Positions 34,344-42,006 of a stretch of 64,000 nt of DNA are shown piece by piece. Each line of letters starts with the position of its first letter. Within the stretch, counting starts at the first letter, position 1. A model generated the notes under the pieces. It saw nothing but the letters and a program-made list of their open reading frames with translations, was not told where the DNA came from and did no database searches. Source of the DNA: Streptomyces mangrovisoli (GTDB lineage Bacteria; Actinomycetota; Actinomycetes; Streptomycetales; Streptomycetaceae); assembly GCF_000974985.2 (NCBI RefSeq), contig NZ_LAVA02000015.1, positions 62,001 through 126,000 on the forward strand, in the 5' to 3' direction. Both the position numbers and the translations under genes were made by a program.

Positions 34344-35562
34344 CCTCGGCGAGGTCGAGCGCGCCGCAGTCCAGGCCGCGCAGCAGGTAGCCGCTGAGCG
34401 CCTTGGCGGTGGCGGGCTCGTCCATGACGTCGCCGGTGGCCCGCTCGGCGTACCGGGCGAGGCGGGCGGCCGCCGCGGCGAGGCCCTCGCGGTAGAAGGC
34501 GAAGACGGCCGCGTACCGGGTGGGCAGGTGGCCGGGGTGCATGTCCCAGCCCTGGTAGTAGGCGCGGGCGAGGGCGCGGCGGGTGAGACCGTAGTGCAGC
34601 CGCCAGGCGGCGTGGACCTGTGCGGTCGGGCCGACCGGCAGGACGTTGGTGGAGCCGTCCGAGACGCGCACGCCGGTGCCCGCCGCCGCGACCTGCATGA
34701 CCGCCTTGGCGTGGTCGGCGGCGGGGTGGTCGGAGGCCTGGTGGGCGGCGGAGACGCCGAGGCAGGCGCTGTAGTCGAAGGTGCCGTAGTGCAGGCCGGT
34801 GGCGCGTCCCTCGGCCGCCTGGATCATCCGGGCGACGGTGGCGGTGCCGTCGGCGGCGAGGATGGCCTGGCTCGTCTCGATCTGGATCTCGAAGCCGATC
34901 CGGCCGGGTGCGAGGCCGTGCGCCCTCTCGAACGCGTCGAGGAGCCGGACCATGGCGGTGACCTGCTCGGGATAGGTCACCTTGGGCAGTGTGAGGACGA
35001 GTCCGCCGGGCAGTCCGCCCGCCTCCATGAGCCCGGTGAGGAAGACGTCGAGGGTGCGGATGCCCCGGTCGCGCACGGCGGCCTCCATGCACTTCATGCG
35101 GATGCCCGTGTACGGCGGCGCCGTGCCGTCGGCGTACGCCCGCGCGACGAGCCGGGCCGCACGGGCCGCCGCGTGGTCCTCCTCGGCGTCGGCGCGGTGG
35201 CCGTAGCCGTCCTCGAAGTCGACGCGCAGGTCCTCGACGGGTTCCTGGCGCAGCTTGGCGCGGACCCGGTCGTGCACGGGTCCGGCGAGGTCGTCGGAGA
35301 GGCCGAGGACGGCGGCGAGGGAGGCGGCGTCGGGGGCGTGCTCGTCGAGCGCGGCAAGGGCCTGGTCGCCCCAGGAGCGGACGGTGTCGGCGGTGAGGAG
35401 GTCGCCGGGGACGTAGACGGTGTGGACCGGCTGGCGGGTGCCGGGGTCCCCGGGGTAGCGGGCCGCGAGTTCCGCGTCGACCGGCGCGAGGGAGGCGCTG
35501 ATCTCCTCGCCGACGGTCCCCGCGAGGCTCGTCGCCACCTTCTCCTGCTGACCCTGACCCAT
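34258..35562 (-). CDS. DUF6986-type HpcH/HpaI aldolase/citrate-lyase-like protein
   Basis: A 434-aa TIM-barrel protein of the HpcH/HpaI aldolase-citrate lyase beta superfamily, in the long form (DUF6986). Recognisable parts are VDFEDGYGHRADAEEDH (metal-binding acid), GIRMKCMEAAVRDRGIRTLD, LVLTLPKVTYPEQV, FEIQIETSQAIL (conserved Glu), and LHYGTFDYSACLGVS. Such genes in Streptomyces often accompany purine-catabolism genes, which would fit a carbon-carbon lyase on a glyoxylate- or ureidoglycolate-type intermediate (inference). The promoter region carries an 18-bp motif shared with the purine permease at 57.9 kb. Confidence 0.85.
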   Translation of the reverse strand: MGQGQQEKVATSLAGTVGEEISASLAPVDAELAARYPGDPGTRQPVHTVYVPGDLLTADTVRSWGDQALAALDEHAPDAASLAAVLGLSDDLAGPVHDRVRAKLRQEPVEDLRVDFEDGYGHRADAEEDHAAARAARLVARAYADGTAPPYTGIRMKCMEAAVRDRGIRTLDVFLTGLMEAGGLPGGLVLTLPKVTYPEQVTAMVRLLDAFERAHGLAPGRIGFEIQIETSQAILAADGTATVARMIQAAEGRATGLHYGTFDYSACLGVSAAHQASDHPAADHAKAVMQVAAAGTGVRVSDGSTNVLPVGPTAQVHAAWRLHYGLTRRALARAYYQGWDMHPGHLPTRYAAVFAFYREGLAAAAARLARYAERATGDVMDEPATAKALSGYLLRGLDCGALDLAEVTGLTGLDRAGLEAFATPRRGDLTASAG

Positions 35563-35600
35563 GCCCCATCCTCCGGTTCGGCGGCTTCCCGCACCACAGA

Positions 35601-35618
35601 ATCAACAATCTGTTGAAG
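35601..35618. promoter_or_regulatory. Candidate operator upstream of the aldolase gene (shared motif copy 1)
   Basis: ATCAACAATCTGTTGAAG, in which TCAACA-ATC-TGTTGA is a perfect 6-bp-arm dyad (35602-35616). It lies 39 bp upstream of the aldolase start. A copy matching at 16 of 18 positions lies at 57836-57853 before the purine permease gene. Confidence 0.65.
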
Positions 35619-35726
35619 GAACGTAACCGGCCCGCTTCCGGCAGGTCAACACCCTTCGTGGCACCGGGCGGTCTTCCGTGGAGCGCCGCCTGCCCTCATC
35701 CTGACCCGCAAGGGGAGGGGGAGCAT

Positions 35727-36617
35727 GTGGCGCACTTCGCGGACGTCACACGACGGATGGGACTGAGAGTGGCACTCGGGATCGCGGTGGCGCTGCCGCT
35801 GGTGGGGTCCGAACCCGCTTCGGCACTGCGGCCGCGGGGCCGCGAGCTCGACGTCATGACCTTCAATCTGCGGTACGCGAGCGACCGGGAGCCCAACAGC
35901 TGGGCGGACCGGCGCCCGGTGATGCGGGAGCTGCTGCGCCGGGCCGCGCCGCACGTCATCGGCACGCAGGAGGGCATCTACCAGCAGCTGCGCGACATCG
36001 CGGCGGACCTCGGGCCGTCGTACGACTGGATCGGGACCGGCCGCCGGGGCGGCAGCGAGGACGAGCAGACGGCCGTCTTCTACGACAACCGCCGGCTCGC
36101 GCCGGTGGCGTACGACCACTTCTGGCTCTCCGACACGCCGAAGGTGATCGGCTCCAACACCTGGGGCGCCGACCATCCGCGGATCGTCACCTGGGTCCGG
36201 TTCCGCGATCTGGGGGACGCAGGGCAGGAGTTCTACGTCCTCAACACGCACCTCGACAACGCGAGCGGGTACGCCCGCACCCGTTCGGCGGCGCTCATCG
36301 CCGAGCGGCTGCACGGCTTCGACCGGCGGCTGCCGGTGGTGGTGACCGGCGACTTCAACTGCCTGGCGGACGACCCCGTGCACGCCACGCTGCTCGCCGC
36401 CGGGCTGGTCGACGCCTGGGACGCGGCGGCCGAACGGGGGCCGTCGTACGCGACCTTCCACGGCTTCGAGCCGCCCGCCCTCGATGACCGGCGGATCGAC
36501 TGGATCCTGGTGACACCGGGCGTGACCGCGCAGCGGGCCGCGGTCGACCTGTACCACGTGGACGGCCAGTACCCGAGCGACCATCTGCCGGTGCGGGTGT
36601 CGCTGACGCTGTCCTGA
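35727..36617 (+). CDS. Secreted endonuclease/exonuclease/phosphatase-family protein
   Basis: A 296-aa exported phosphodiesterase-like enzyme of the EEP superfamily (DNase I/inositol phosphatase/sphingomyelinase fold). A GGGGAGGGGGAG site precedes the GTG at 35727, which opens a signal peptide (RRMGLRVALGIAVALPLVGS, with cleavage near ASA). Catalytic motifs include MTFNLRYAS (Asn), IGTQEGIYQQL (metal Glu), VLNTHLDN (His), VVTGDFNC (Asp-Asn) and PSDHLPV (Asp-His). Metal-dependent hydrolysis of a phosphodiester outside the membrane is expected; the substrate (lipid, nucleic acid or sugar phosphate) is unknown. Confidence 0.9.
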   Translation: MAHFADVTRRMGLRVALGIAVALPLVGSEPASALRPRGRELDVMTFNLRYASDREPNSWADRRPVMRELLRRAAPHVIGTQEGIYQQLRDIAADLGPSYDWIGTGRRGGSEDEQTAVFYDNRRLAPVAYDHFWLSDTPKVIGSNTWGADHPRIVTWVRFRDLGDAGQEFYVLNTHLDNASGYARTRSAALIAERLHGFDRRLPVVVTGDFNCLADDPVHATLLAAGLVDAWDAAAERGPSYATFHGFEPPALDDRRIDWILVTPGVTAQRAAVDLYHVDGQYPSDHLPVRVSLTLS

Positions 36618-36641
36618 GCGCTGCCGGACGGGCCGGGGTAC

Positions 36642-36684
36642 GCCGAGGCCCCCGCGACCTGAGCGGTCACGGGGGCCTCGGCGA
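36642..36684. terminator. Bidirectional terminator between phosphodiesterase and etfA
   Basis: Nineteen-base arms at 36642-36660 and 36666-36684 with one mismatch and a 5-nt loop, centred between two convergent stop codons. Confidence 0.85.
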
Positions 36685-36693
36685 GCGGGGGGA

Positions 36694-37656
36694 TCAGCCC
36701 TTGCGGGCCTTGACCTCCTCGGTCAGCTGCGGGACGACGTCGAACAGGTCGCCGACGACGCCGTAGTCGACCAGGTCGAAGATCGGAGCCTCGGGGTCCT
36801 TGTTGACCGCGACGATCGTCTTCGAGGTCTGCATACCGGCGCGGTGCTGGATGGCGCCGGAGATGCCGTTGGCGATGTACAGCTGCGGCGAGACCGACTT
36901 GCCGGTCTGGCCGACCTGGTTGGTGTGCGGGTACCAGCCGGCGTCCACCGCGGCGCGGGAGGCGCCGACGGCCGCGCCGAGCGAGTCGGCGAGGGCCTCG
37001 ATGATCGCGAAGTTCTCCGCGCCGTTGACGCCACGGCCGCCGGAGACGACGATCGCGGCCTCGGTCAGCTCCGGGCGGCCGGTGGACTCGCGCGGCGTAC
37101 GGCCGGTGACCTTGGTACCGGTCGCGAGCGCGGAGAACGACACGGCCAGGGCCTCGACCGCGCCGGCGGCCGGGGCGGCCTCGACGGCGGCGCTGTTGGG
37201 CTTGACCGTGATGACCGGGGTGCCCTTGGCGACACGGGTCTTGGTGGTGAAGGACGCGGCGAACACCGACTGGGTGGCGACCGGGCCCTCGTCCGAGGCC
37301 TCCAGGTCGACGGCGTCGGTGATGATGCCCGAGCCGATGCGCAGCGCGAGACGGGCGGCGATCTCCTTGCCCTCGGCGGAGGACGGGACCAGCACGGCGG
37401 CCGGGGAGACGGCGGCGACGGCGGCCTGGAGCGCGTCGACCTTCGGGACGACCAGGTAGTCGGCGTACTCGGCGGCCTCGTGGGTGAGGACCTTCACCGC
37501 GCCGTGCTCGGCGAGCGTGGCGGCGGTGTCGGCGGCGCCGCCTCCGAGCGCGACCGCGACGGGCTCGCCGATGCGGCGGGCGAGGGTCAGCAGCTCCAGG
37601 GTGGGCTTGCGGACGGCACCGTCCACGTGGTCGACGTAGACGAGGACTTCAGCCAT
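36694..37656 (-). CDS. etfA: Electron transfer flavoprotein subunit alpha
   Basis: A 320-aa ETF alpha/FixB subunit that binds the redox FAD. The N-terminal half is the nucleotide-binding-like domain ([22 protein letters not shown]), and the C-terminal half carries the FAD signature: [21 protein letters not shown], then [19 protein letters not shown] and [15 protein letters not shown] passes electrons from acyl-CoA and related dehydrogenases to the respiratory chain or a partner reductase. It is 54 bp downstream of the beta subunit in the same operon. No FixC/ETF-QO gene is adjacent. Confidence 0.97.
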   Translation of the reverse strand: MAEVLVYVDHVDGAVRKPTLELLTLARRIGEPVAVALGGGAADTAATLAEHGAVKVLTHEAAEYADYLVVPKVDALQAAVAAVSPAAVLVPSSAEGKEIAARLALRIGSGIITDAVDLEASDEGPVATQSVFAASFTTKTRVAKGTPVITVKPNSAAVEAAPAAGAVEALAVSFSALATGTKVTGRTPRESTGRPELTEAAIVVSGGRGVNGAENFAIIEALADSLGAAVGASRAAVDAGWYPHTNQVGQTGKSVSPQLYIANGISGAIQHRAGMQTSKTIVAVNKDPEAPIFDLVDYGVVGDLFDVVPQLTEEVKARKG

Positions 37657-37710
37657 GGGAATGCTCTCCTGCGGGGATGGATTGAGGGGCGGTCAGCGAG
37701 ACTGCGGGGC

Positions 37711-38496
37711 CTAGATGAACTTCTGGCCCGCGAGGAACTCGGCGAGCTGCTTGCCGCCCTCGCCCTCGTCCTTGACGATCGTGCCGGCGGTGCGGGCCGG
37801 ACGCGCGTTCGCGGCGTCGACCTTGGTCCAGGCACCGTCGAGACCGACCTCCTCCGCCTCGATGTCGAGGTCGGACAGGTCCCAGGACTGAACCGGCTTC
37901 TTCTTGGCCGCCATGATGCCCTTGAAGGACGGGTACCGCGCCTCGCCCGACTGGTCGGTGACCGACACGACCGCCGGCAGGGACGCCTCGAGCTGCTCGC
38001 TGGCGGCGTCGCCGTCGCGGCGGCCCGTGACGGTGCCGTCCTCGACCTTGACCTCGGAGAGCAGGGTGACCTGCGGGACGCCCAGACGCTCCGCGACCAG
38101 CGCCGGTACGACACCCATGGTGCCGTCGGTGGAGGCCATGCCGGAGATGACCAGGTCGTAGCCGGCCTTCTCGATGGCCTTGGCCAGCACCAGGGAGGTG
38201 CCGATGGCGTCCGTGCCGTGCAGGTCGTCGTCCTCGACGTGGATCGCCTTGTCGGCGCCCATCGAGAGGGCCTTGCGCAGCGCGTCCTTCGCGTCCTCCG
38301 GGCCGACGGTGAGAACGGTGACCTCGGCGTCGTCCGCGTCCTCGGCGATCTGGAGCGCCTGCTCGACCGCGTACTCGTCCAGCTCGGAGAGCAGACCGTC
38401 CACGTCGTCCCGGTCGACGGTCAGGTCATCGGCGAAGTGCCGGTCGCCAGTGGCGTCGGGCACGTACTTCACAGTGACAACGATCCTCAAGCTCAC
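37711..38496 (-). CDS. etfB: Electron transfer flavoprotein subunit beta
   Basis: A 261-aa ETF beta/FixA subunit, AMP-binding. It shows the usual start LRIVVTVKYVPD, the VEQALQIAEDADDAEVTVLTVGPEDAKDALRKALSMGADK segment (in pieces), and the beta-subunit signature SVTDQSGEARYPSFKGIMAAKKKP. It is first in the etfBA operon. The GTG at 38496 has TAGGAG upstream. The promoter region contains a candidate TACT-N4-AGTA dyad. Confidence 0.97.
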   Translation of the reverse strand: MSLRIVVTVKYVPDATGDRHFADDLTVDRDDVDGLLSELDEYAVEQALQIAEDADDAEVTVLTVGPEDAKDALRKALSMGADKAIHVEDDDLHGTDAIGTSLVLAKAIEKAGYDLVISGMASTDGTMGVVPALVAERLGVPQVTLLSEVKVEDGTVTGRRDGDAASEQLEASLPAVVSVTDQSGEARYPSFKGIMAAKKKPVQSWDLSDLDIEAEEVGLDGAWTKVDAANARPARTAGTIVKDEGEGGKQLAEFLAGQKFI

Positions 38497-38604
38497 GCCG
38501 GCTCTCCTACTGCATCGTCATTTCCGGGCTGCCTTCTAGCAGGCAGCATAGGCGCCTCTAGCGGTCCGTCCCGGTCGGGGCGACCCACGCTCCGAACGAA
38601 ATAT

Positions 38605-38616
38605 TACTCGTCAGTA
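38605..38616. promoter_or_regulatory. Candidate TetR-type dyad upstream of etfBA
   Basis: TACT-CGTC-AGTA (38605-38616) lies 109 bp upstream of the etfB start, in an unusually AT-rich patch (aaatattactcg). The ACT-N-AGT type dyad is common for regulators of fatty-acid and acyl-CoA genes in actinomycetes, which would suit ETF. This is a weak, sequence-only call. Confidence 0.4.
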
Positions 38617-38714
38617 CACCCAGTTCATGCCCGCTAAGCAAGCGCTTTGAACTGTGACCTTTGCAACGCAGCGTAACCGTAACTCGACGACTCCGCAGAG
38701 CGGCCGGAGGGTGA

Positions 38715-39284
38715 CTAATCCCGCAGGCCGCTGAACCGGCCCTGGTAGTAGAGGAGCGGACGCCCGTGACCGGCGGGGTCGCCCAGGACCACCTCGGCGA
38801 CCACGATCCGGTGGTCGCCCGCGGGCACCCGGGCCACCACCCGGCACACCAGCCAGGCGAGCACGCCGTCGAGAACGGGCACGCCCTCGGCGCCCTCGCT
38901 CCAGGCCGTCGGCGCGCCGAAGCGGTCGGCGCCGCTGCGGGCGAAGGTCGCGGCCAGCTCCTGCTGGTGCTCGCCGAGTATGTGCACCCCGACATGGTCC
39001 GTCCGGGAGAGCGCGGGCCAGCTGGAGGCGCCCGTGCTCACGCCGAAGGAGAGCATCGGCGGTTCGGCGGAGACGGAGGTGAGGGAGGTGGCGGTGAAGC
39101 CGACCGGGCCGGCCTCACCGCGGGCGGTGATGACCGCGACGCCCGCGGCGTGCCGCCTGAAGACGGAGCGGAGCAGGTCGGGCGAGGCGGGGTGGGCGGC
39201 GCCCGGGTCCGACGCGGACGGTCGGGCGGCGCCGGGGGCGGGCGAGGTGAGGTGCGGGGTTCCCAGGTCGGGCGAGGCCGTCAT
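38715..39284 (-). CDS. Flavin reductase-like domain protein
   Basis: A 189-aa FMN-binding split-barrel protein. After a Pro/Ala/Ser-rich start of about 35 residues comes the family core: LLRSVFRRHAAGVAVITARGEAGPVGFTATSLTSVSAEPPMLSFG (in pieces), then VHILGEHQQELAATFA, DRFG and HRIVVAEVV. Such proteins reduce FMN with NAD(P)H and feed monooxygenases, or act on sulfonates and thiols. AGAAGGA precedes the ATG at 39284. The preceding Cys-rich leader peptide ends 45 bp upstream, suggesting cysteine- or sulfur-dependent expression. Confidence 0.9.
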   Translation of the reverse strand: MTASPDLGTPHLTSPAPGAARPSASDPGAAHPASPDLLRSVFRRHAAGVAVITARGEAGPVGFTATSLTSVSAEPPMLSFGVSTGASSWPALSRTDHVGVHILGEHQQELAATFARSGADRFGAPTAWSEGAEGVPVLDGVLAWLVCRVVARVPAGDHRIVVAEVVLGDPAGHGRPLLYYQGRFSGLRD

Positions 39285-39316
39285 GGAGTTGTCCTTCTGG
39301 GGAGGGGGCGGGCCGG

Positions 39317-39343
39317 GTCCGTGGCTGCTTCAGCAGCCCGGAC
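39317..39343 (-). promoter_or_regulatory. Hairpin over the 3' end of the cysteine leader peptide
   Basis: On the minus strand GTCCG-GGCTGC-TGAA-GCAGCC-A-CGGAC forms an 11-bp stem with one bulged A and a tetraloop. The stem starts within the second Cys codon and includes the third Cys codon and stop. A ribosome held at the tandem Cys codons would prevent this fold, a typical attenuator geometry. Confidence 0.6.
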
Positions 39344-39410
39344 AGCACGCGCTCGCGGTGCGGGCCAGGTCGACGTGGGCGCGCCCGTGAAGAAGGAGGT
39401 CCGAAGGCAT
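39330..39410 (-). CDS. Cysteine-rich leader peptide (26 aa)
   Basis: A 26-codon ORF, ATG 39410 to TGA 39330, ending HVDLARTASACCPGC. The HVDLxRxAS core followed by C-terminal cysteines matches the short putative leader peptides found ahead of sulfur-metabolism genes in actinomycetes, for which cysteine-responsive attenuation has been shown in mycobacteria. The last five codons include tandem Cys and a final Cys directly before stop. It precedes the flavin reductase gene by 45 bp. There is no strong ribosome site, so it may be translated from a short or absent leader. Confidence 0.8.
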   Translation of the reverse strand: MPSDLLLHGRAHVDLARTASACCPGC

Positions 39411-39505
39411 GGTGTCAGGCTGACGATAGGTGGAGCGTGCAGTCAAGTACGTACCGGCATGTGGGAGATGCCTCACCGTCATGTACGCGCAAGCCCGCAC
39501 GCCCG

Positions 39506-39919
39506 TCAGACCGCCTCTCCCAGCGCCGCGATGACGTCCGCCTTGCGGGGCTGGCCGCTGGCGCGGCGCACGATCCGCCCGTCGGCGTCCAGGACCAGCA
39601 CGGTGGGCGTCTTGAGGATGCCGAGGTCGCGCACCAACTCCAGGCGGTCCTCGGCGTCGATCTCGACATGGGACACGCCGGGCACCATCCCGGCCACTTC
39701 GCCGAGGATGCGCCGGGTGGCCCGGCAGGGCGCGCAGAAGGCGCTGGAGAACTGCACCAGCGTGGCGCGCTCGCCCAGGTCGCCGCCGAGGTCGGCCGCG
39801 CCCAGCCGCTTTCCGTCGTCGCGTCCACGCACGCGCACTCTCCCGCTCCGCCGCCGATGCAGCACTCCGAACACGCTCGCCGCCGCGAGCACCGCCACGC
39901 ACACCACAAGTCCGGTCAT
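39506..39919 (-). CDS. Membrane-anchored thioredoxin-like protein
   Basis: A 137-aa protein with one N-terminal transmembrane helix (LVVCVAVLAAASVFGVLH), then a short basic linker and a thioredoxin fold with the redox motif CAPC in SSAFCAPCRATRR and the cis-Pro loop KTPTVLVLDADG. The active site should face outward if the helix acts as an uncleaved signal anchor, although the following RRRSGRVRVRGR is basic and could hold it inside. It is divergent from a DUF4395 membrane protein, a known partner in thiol/sulfur clusters. Confidence 0.88.
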   Translation of the reverse strand: MTGLVVCVAVLAAASVFGVLHRRRSGRVRVRGRDDGKRLGAADLGGDLGERATLVQFSSAFCAPCRATRRILGEVAGMVPGVSHVEIDAEDRLELVRDLGILKTPTVLVLDADGRIVRRASGQPRKADVIAALGEAV

Positions 39920-39994
39920 CGCCTGCTCAAGCGTTCACGAGACTGCAAAGATTCCCGACTCCTGCCCGTGTCGTCGTTGCGGAATGCTTGATTC

Positions 39995-40411
39995 ATGGAC
40001 ATTGATGCGAGAGGGCCGCGGTTCGGGGCGGCCGTGACGACGGTCGTGCTGGCCGCGGTGCTGGTCTCGGGCAGCGCCTGGCTGCTGGCCTGGCAGACCC
40101 TGGCGTTCGCGCTGGGCGCGGCCGCGGGGGTGGCGAAGTCGCCGTACGGATGGCTGTTCCGGACGGCCGTACGGCCGCGGATCGGGCCGCCCACCGAGTG
40201 GGAGGCGCCGCAGCCGCCGCGGTTCGCGCAGGCGGTGGGGCTGGTCTTCGCCGGCCTCGGGCTGGTCGGCTACACGCTGGGACCCGACTGGCTGGGACCG
40301 GCGGCGACCGGGGCGGCGCTGGCGGCGGCGTTCCTGAACGCCGCCTTCGGCTACTGCCTGGGCTGCGAGATGTATCTGCTGGTGCGCCGGGTGACGGCGG
40401 GAGCAGAGTAA
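39995..40411 (+). CDS. DUF4395-family membrane protein
   Basis: A 138-aa protein with three to four transmembrane helices: FGAAVTTVVLAAVLVSGSAW, LLAWQTLAFALGAAAGVA, FAQAVGLVFAGLGLVGYTLG, and the Ala-rich C-terminal helix. It includes the DUF4395 hallmark FGYCLGCEMYLL, where two Cys are three residues apart. DUF4395 proteins occur next to thioredoxins and rhodanese-type sulfurtransferases, so a role in moving reducing power or sulfur across the membrane is a reasonable hypothesis, but none is proven. It is divergent from the thioredoxin gene across 75 bp. Confidence 0.88.
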   Translation: MDIDARGPRFGAAVTTVVLAAVLVSGSAWLLAWQTLAFALGAAAGVAKSPYGWLFRTAVRPRIGPPTEWEAPQPPRFAQAVGLVFAGLGLVGYTLGPDWLGPAATGAALAAAFLNAAFGYCLGCEMYLLVRRVTAGAE

Positions 40412-40532
40412 AGAAGATTTAAAAGCCCGAGGTGGATCACAGGAAAGACGTGACGAGGATCTCGTCGGCGCCGGGCACCAGGGCTGGCTCCCGGCGCGTT
40501 CTTCGGGCACCATCTGCGGGATGCCGTAAACC

Positions 40533-40544
40533 TACGGCCCCGTA
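40533..40544. promoter_or_regulatory. Candidate dyad upstream of acyltransferase gene
   Basis: TACGG-CC-CCGTA (40533-40544) lies 55 bp before the acyltransferase ATG, in a stretch with TA-rich hexamers on both sides (gtaaac, gtaact). It is probably a repressor site next to the promoter; the regulator is not in the window. Confidence 0.45.
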
Positions 40545-40599
40545 ACTTTCTTACTGGGAGACCCCTTCCCAGGCGTAGCAGGAAGGGTCCACGCCGCCC

Positions 40600-41328
40600 A
40601 TGGCAGAGCTGGTCTACCACCCCGTCATCGGATTCGCCCGCACCCTGTTCAAGGCGTGGGACCTCCAGATCGACTGCCAGGGGTCGGAGAACATTCCGCG
40701 CTCGGGCGGTGCCGTGCTGGTGAGCAATCACATCAGCTACCTGGACTTCGTGTTCGACGGGCTGGCGGCGCTGCCGGCGAAGCGGCTGGTGCGGTTCATG
40801 GCGAAGGAGTCGGTGTTCCGGCACCGGGTCTCCGGCCCGCTGATGCGCGCCATGAAGCACATCCCGGTCGACCGCGCGCAGGGCGAGACGGCCTACGCGC
40901 AGGCGCTGGACGCGCTGCGCTCCGGTGAGATCGTCGGGGTCTTCCCCGAGGCGACCATCTCGCAGTCGTTCACGCTGAAGAGCTTCAAGTCGGGTGCCGT
41001 GCGCATGGCCCAGGAGGCCGGCGTGCCGCTGATCCCGGTGGCGCTGTGGGGCACGCAGCGGCTGTGGACCAAGGGCCACCCGCGCAACTTCAAGCGCGAC
41101 CACCTGCCGATCACCATCCGGGTCGGCGAGGCGATCGAGGCCTCCCGCGACAAGTACGCGGGCGCCCTGACCCGTCAGCTGCGCGAGCGGATCCAGGAAC
41201 TGCTGGACGCCGCCCAGCGCGCCTACCCCGGCCGCCCCAAGGGCCCGGACGACACCTGGTGGCTCCCGGCCCACCTCGGCGGCACGGCCCCGACTCCGGA
41301 AGAGGTCCGCGCCGCGGAAGCCCGCTGA
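40600..41328 (+). CDS. 1-acyl-sn-glycerol-3-phosphate acyltransferase family protein
   Basis: A 242-aa PlsC-type acyltransferase: catalytic block NHISYLDFVFDG (residues about 43-54, NHX4D), then block III FPEATISQSF and block IV VPLIPVALWGTQ. It would transfer an acyl chain to lysophosphatidate or a similar acceptor at the inner membrane face. No obvious transmembrane helix is present; attachment is probably peripheral. The C-terminus is Pro-rich. It is preceded by a candidate operator, and its stop lies only 13 bp from the convergent transglutaminase-like gene. Confidence 0.93.
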   Translation: MAELVYHPVIGFARTLFKAWDLQIDCQGSENIPRSGGAVLVSNHISYLDFVFDGLAALPAKRLVRFMAKESVFRHRVSGPLMRAMKHIPVDRAQGETAYAQALDALRSGEIVGVFPEATISQSFTLKSFKSGAVRMAQEAGVPLIPVALWGTQRLWTKGHPRNFKRDHLPITIRVGEAIEASRDKYAGALTRQLRERIQELLDAAQRAYPGRPKGPDDTWWLPAHLGGTAPTPEEVRAAEAR

Positions 41329-41341
41329 CGGGGCACGGGGT

Positions 41342-41914
41342 TCAGAGCTCGGTCGGGAGCGTCCGCCACAGGTGCTCCCGGTCGCGAGCGGCCCGCAGGG
41401 CGCTCAGCACGGCCGGGTGGGGGCGGGCGTGGAGCAGCGGATGGTCCTCCTCGCCGAACTCGGGGTCGGGCGTGAACGCCAGCCGCTCCCCGTCGAGCGA
41501 GAACCGCGCGTCGACGCCCGGCTTGTTGCCGCGGGGGTCCTGGCGGTGCCAGGCCCCGTTGAACCGCACGGCGACCAGCCCGTGCAGCACGTCGAACCGC
41601 TGGTAGCAGAGCGCGGTGGGGATGTCCTCGGCGCGCAGCAGGGCGGCCAGGGCGTGCGCCTTGGCGTAGCAGATGCCGGTGCGCTGCTCCAGGACGTCGG
41701 AGGCCCGCCAGGTGACCCGGGGATCGCCGGCGTCCTGTGAGTGCGGGATCTCGTCGCGTACGAACTCAAACGCCAGGCGCGCATAGGCATACGAGTCCTC
41801 GGCCGCGCGGGCCAGTCGCCCCGCGGTCTCCCTGACCAGCGGGTGCTCATGGTCGATGACCTCGTCGGCGGCCAAGTACGCGGAGAGGTCGGGGTCGTTC
41901 TGGATCAGCTGCAT
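41342..41914 (-). CDS. Transglutaminase-like (cysteine peptidase fold) protein
   Basis: A 190-aa protein with a transglutaminase-core domain. The catalytic Cys lies in EQRTGICYAKAHALAALLRA, the His in DVLHGLVAVRFNGAWHRQD, and the Asp in VDARFSLDG. In bacteria such domains are usually peptidases or amidases, not crosslinkers. The start is the ATG at 41914 (MQLIQNDPDL). A -10-like TATGCT (minus strand, about 41923-41928) is close enough for a leaderless message. It is cytoplasmic, with no signal peptide, and its function is unknown. Confidence 0.85.
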   Translation of the reverse strand: MQLIQNDPDLSAYLAADEVIDHEHPLVRETAGRLARAAEDSYAYARLAFEFVRDEIPHSQDAGDPRVTWRASDVLEQRTGICYAKAHALAALLRAEDIPTALCYQRFDVLHGLVAVRFNGAWHRQDPRGNKPGVDARFSLDGERLAFTPDPEFGEEDHPLLHARPHPAVLSALRAARDREHLWRTLPTEL

Positions 41915-42006
41915 GCCCGCAGAGCATAGGAATACGGCCACCCGAGCGTCAATGCTTTTTCGGGTGACCGTATATCTATGCAGCAATCCGGGGAGAGAGA
42001 CGTGCC

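Noticed and set aside
39330..39902. A 190-codon minus-strand frame ending with the Cys leader residues
   Set aside because: Most of it overlaps the thioredoxin gene in another frame. Only the last 26 codons, from ATG 39410, have leader-peptide character, so only those were called.
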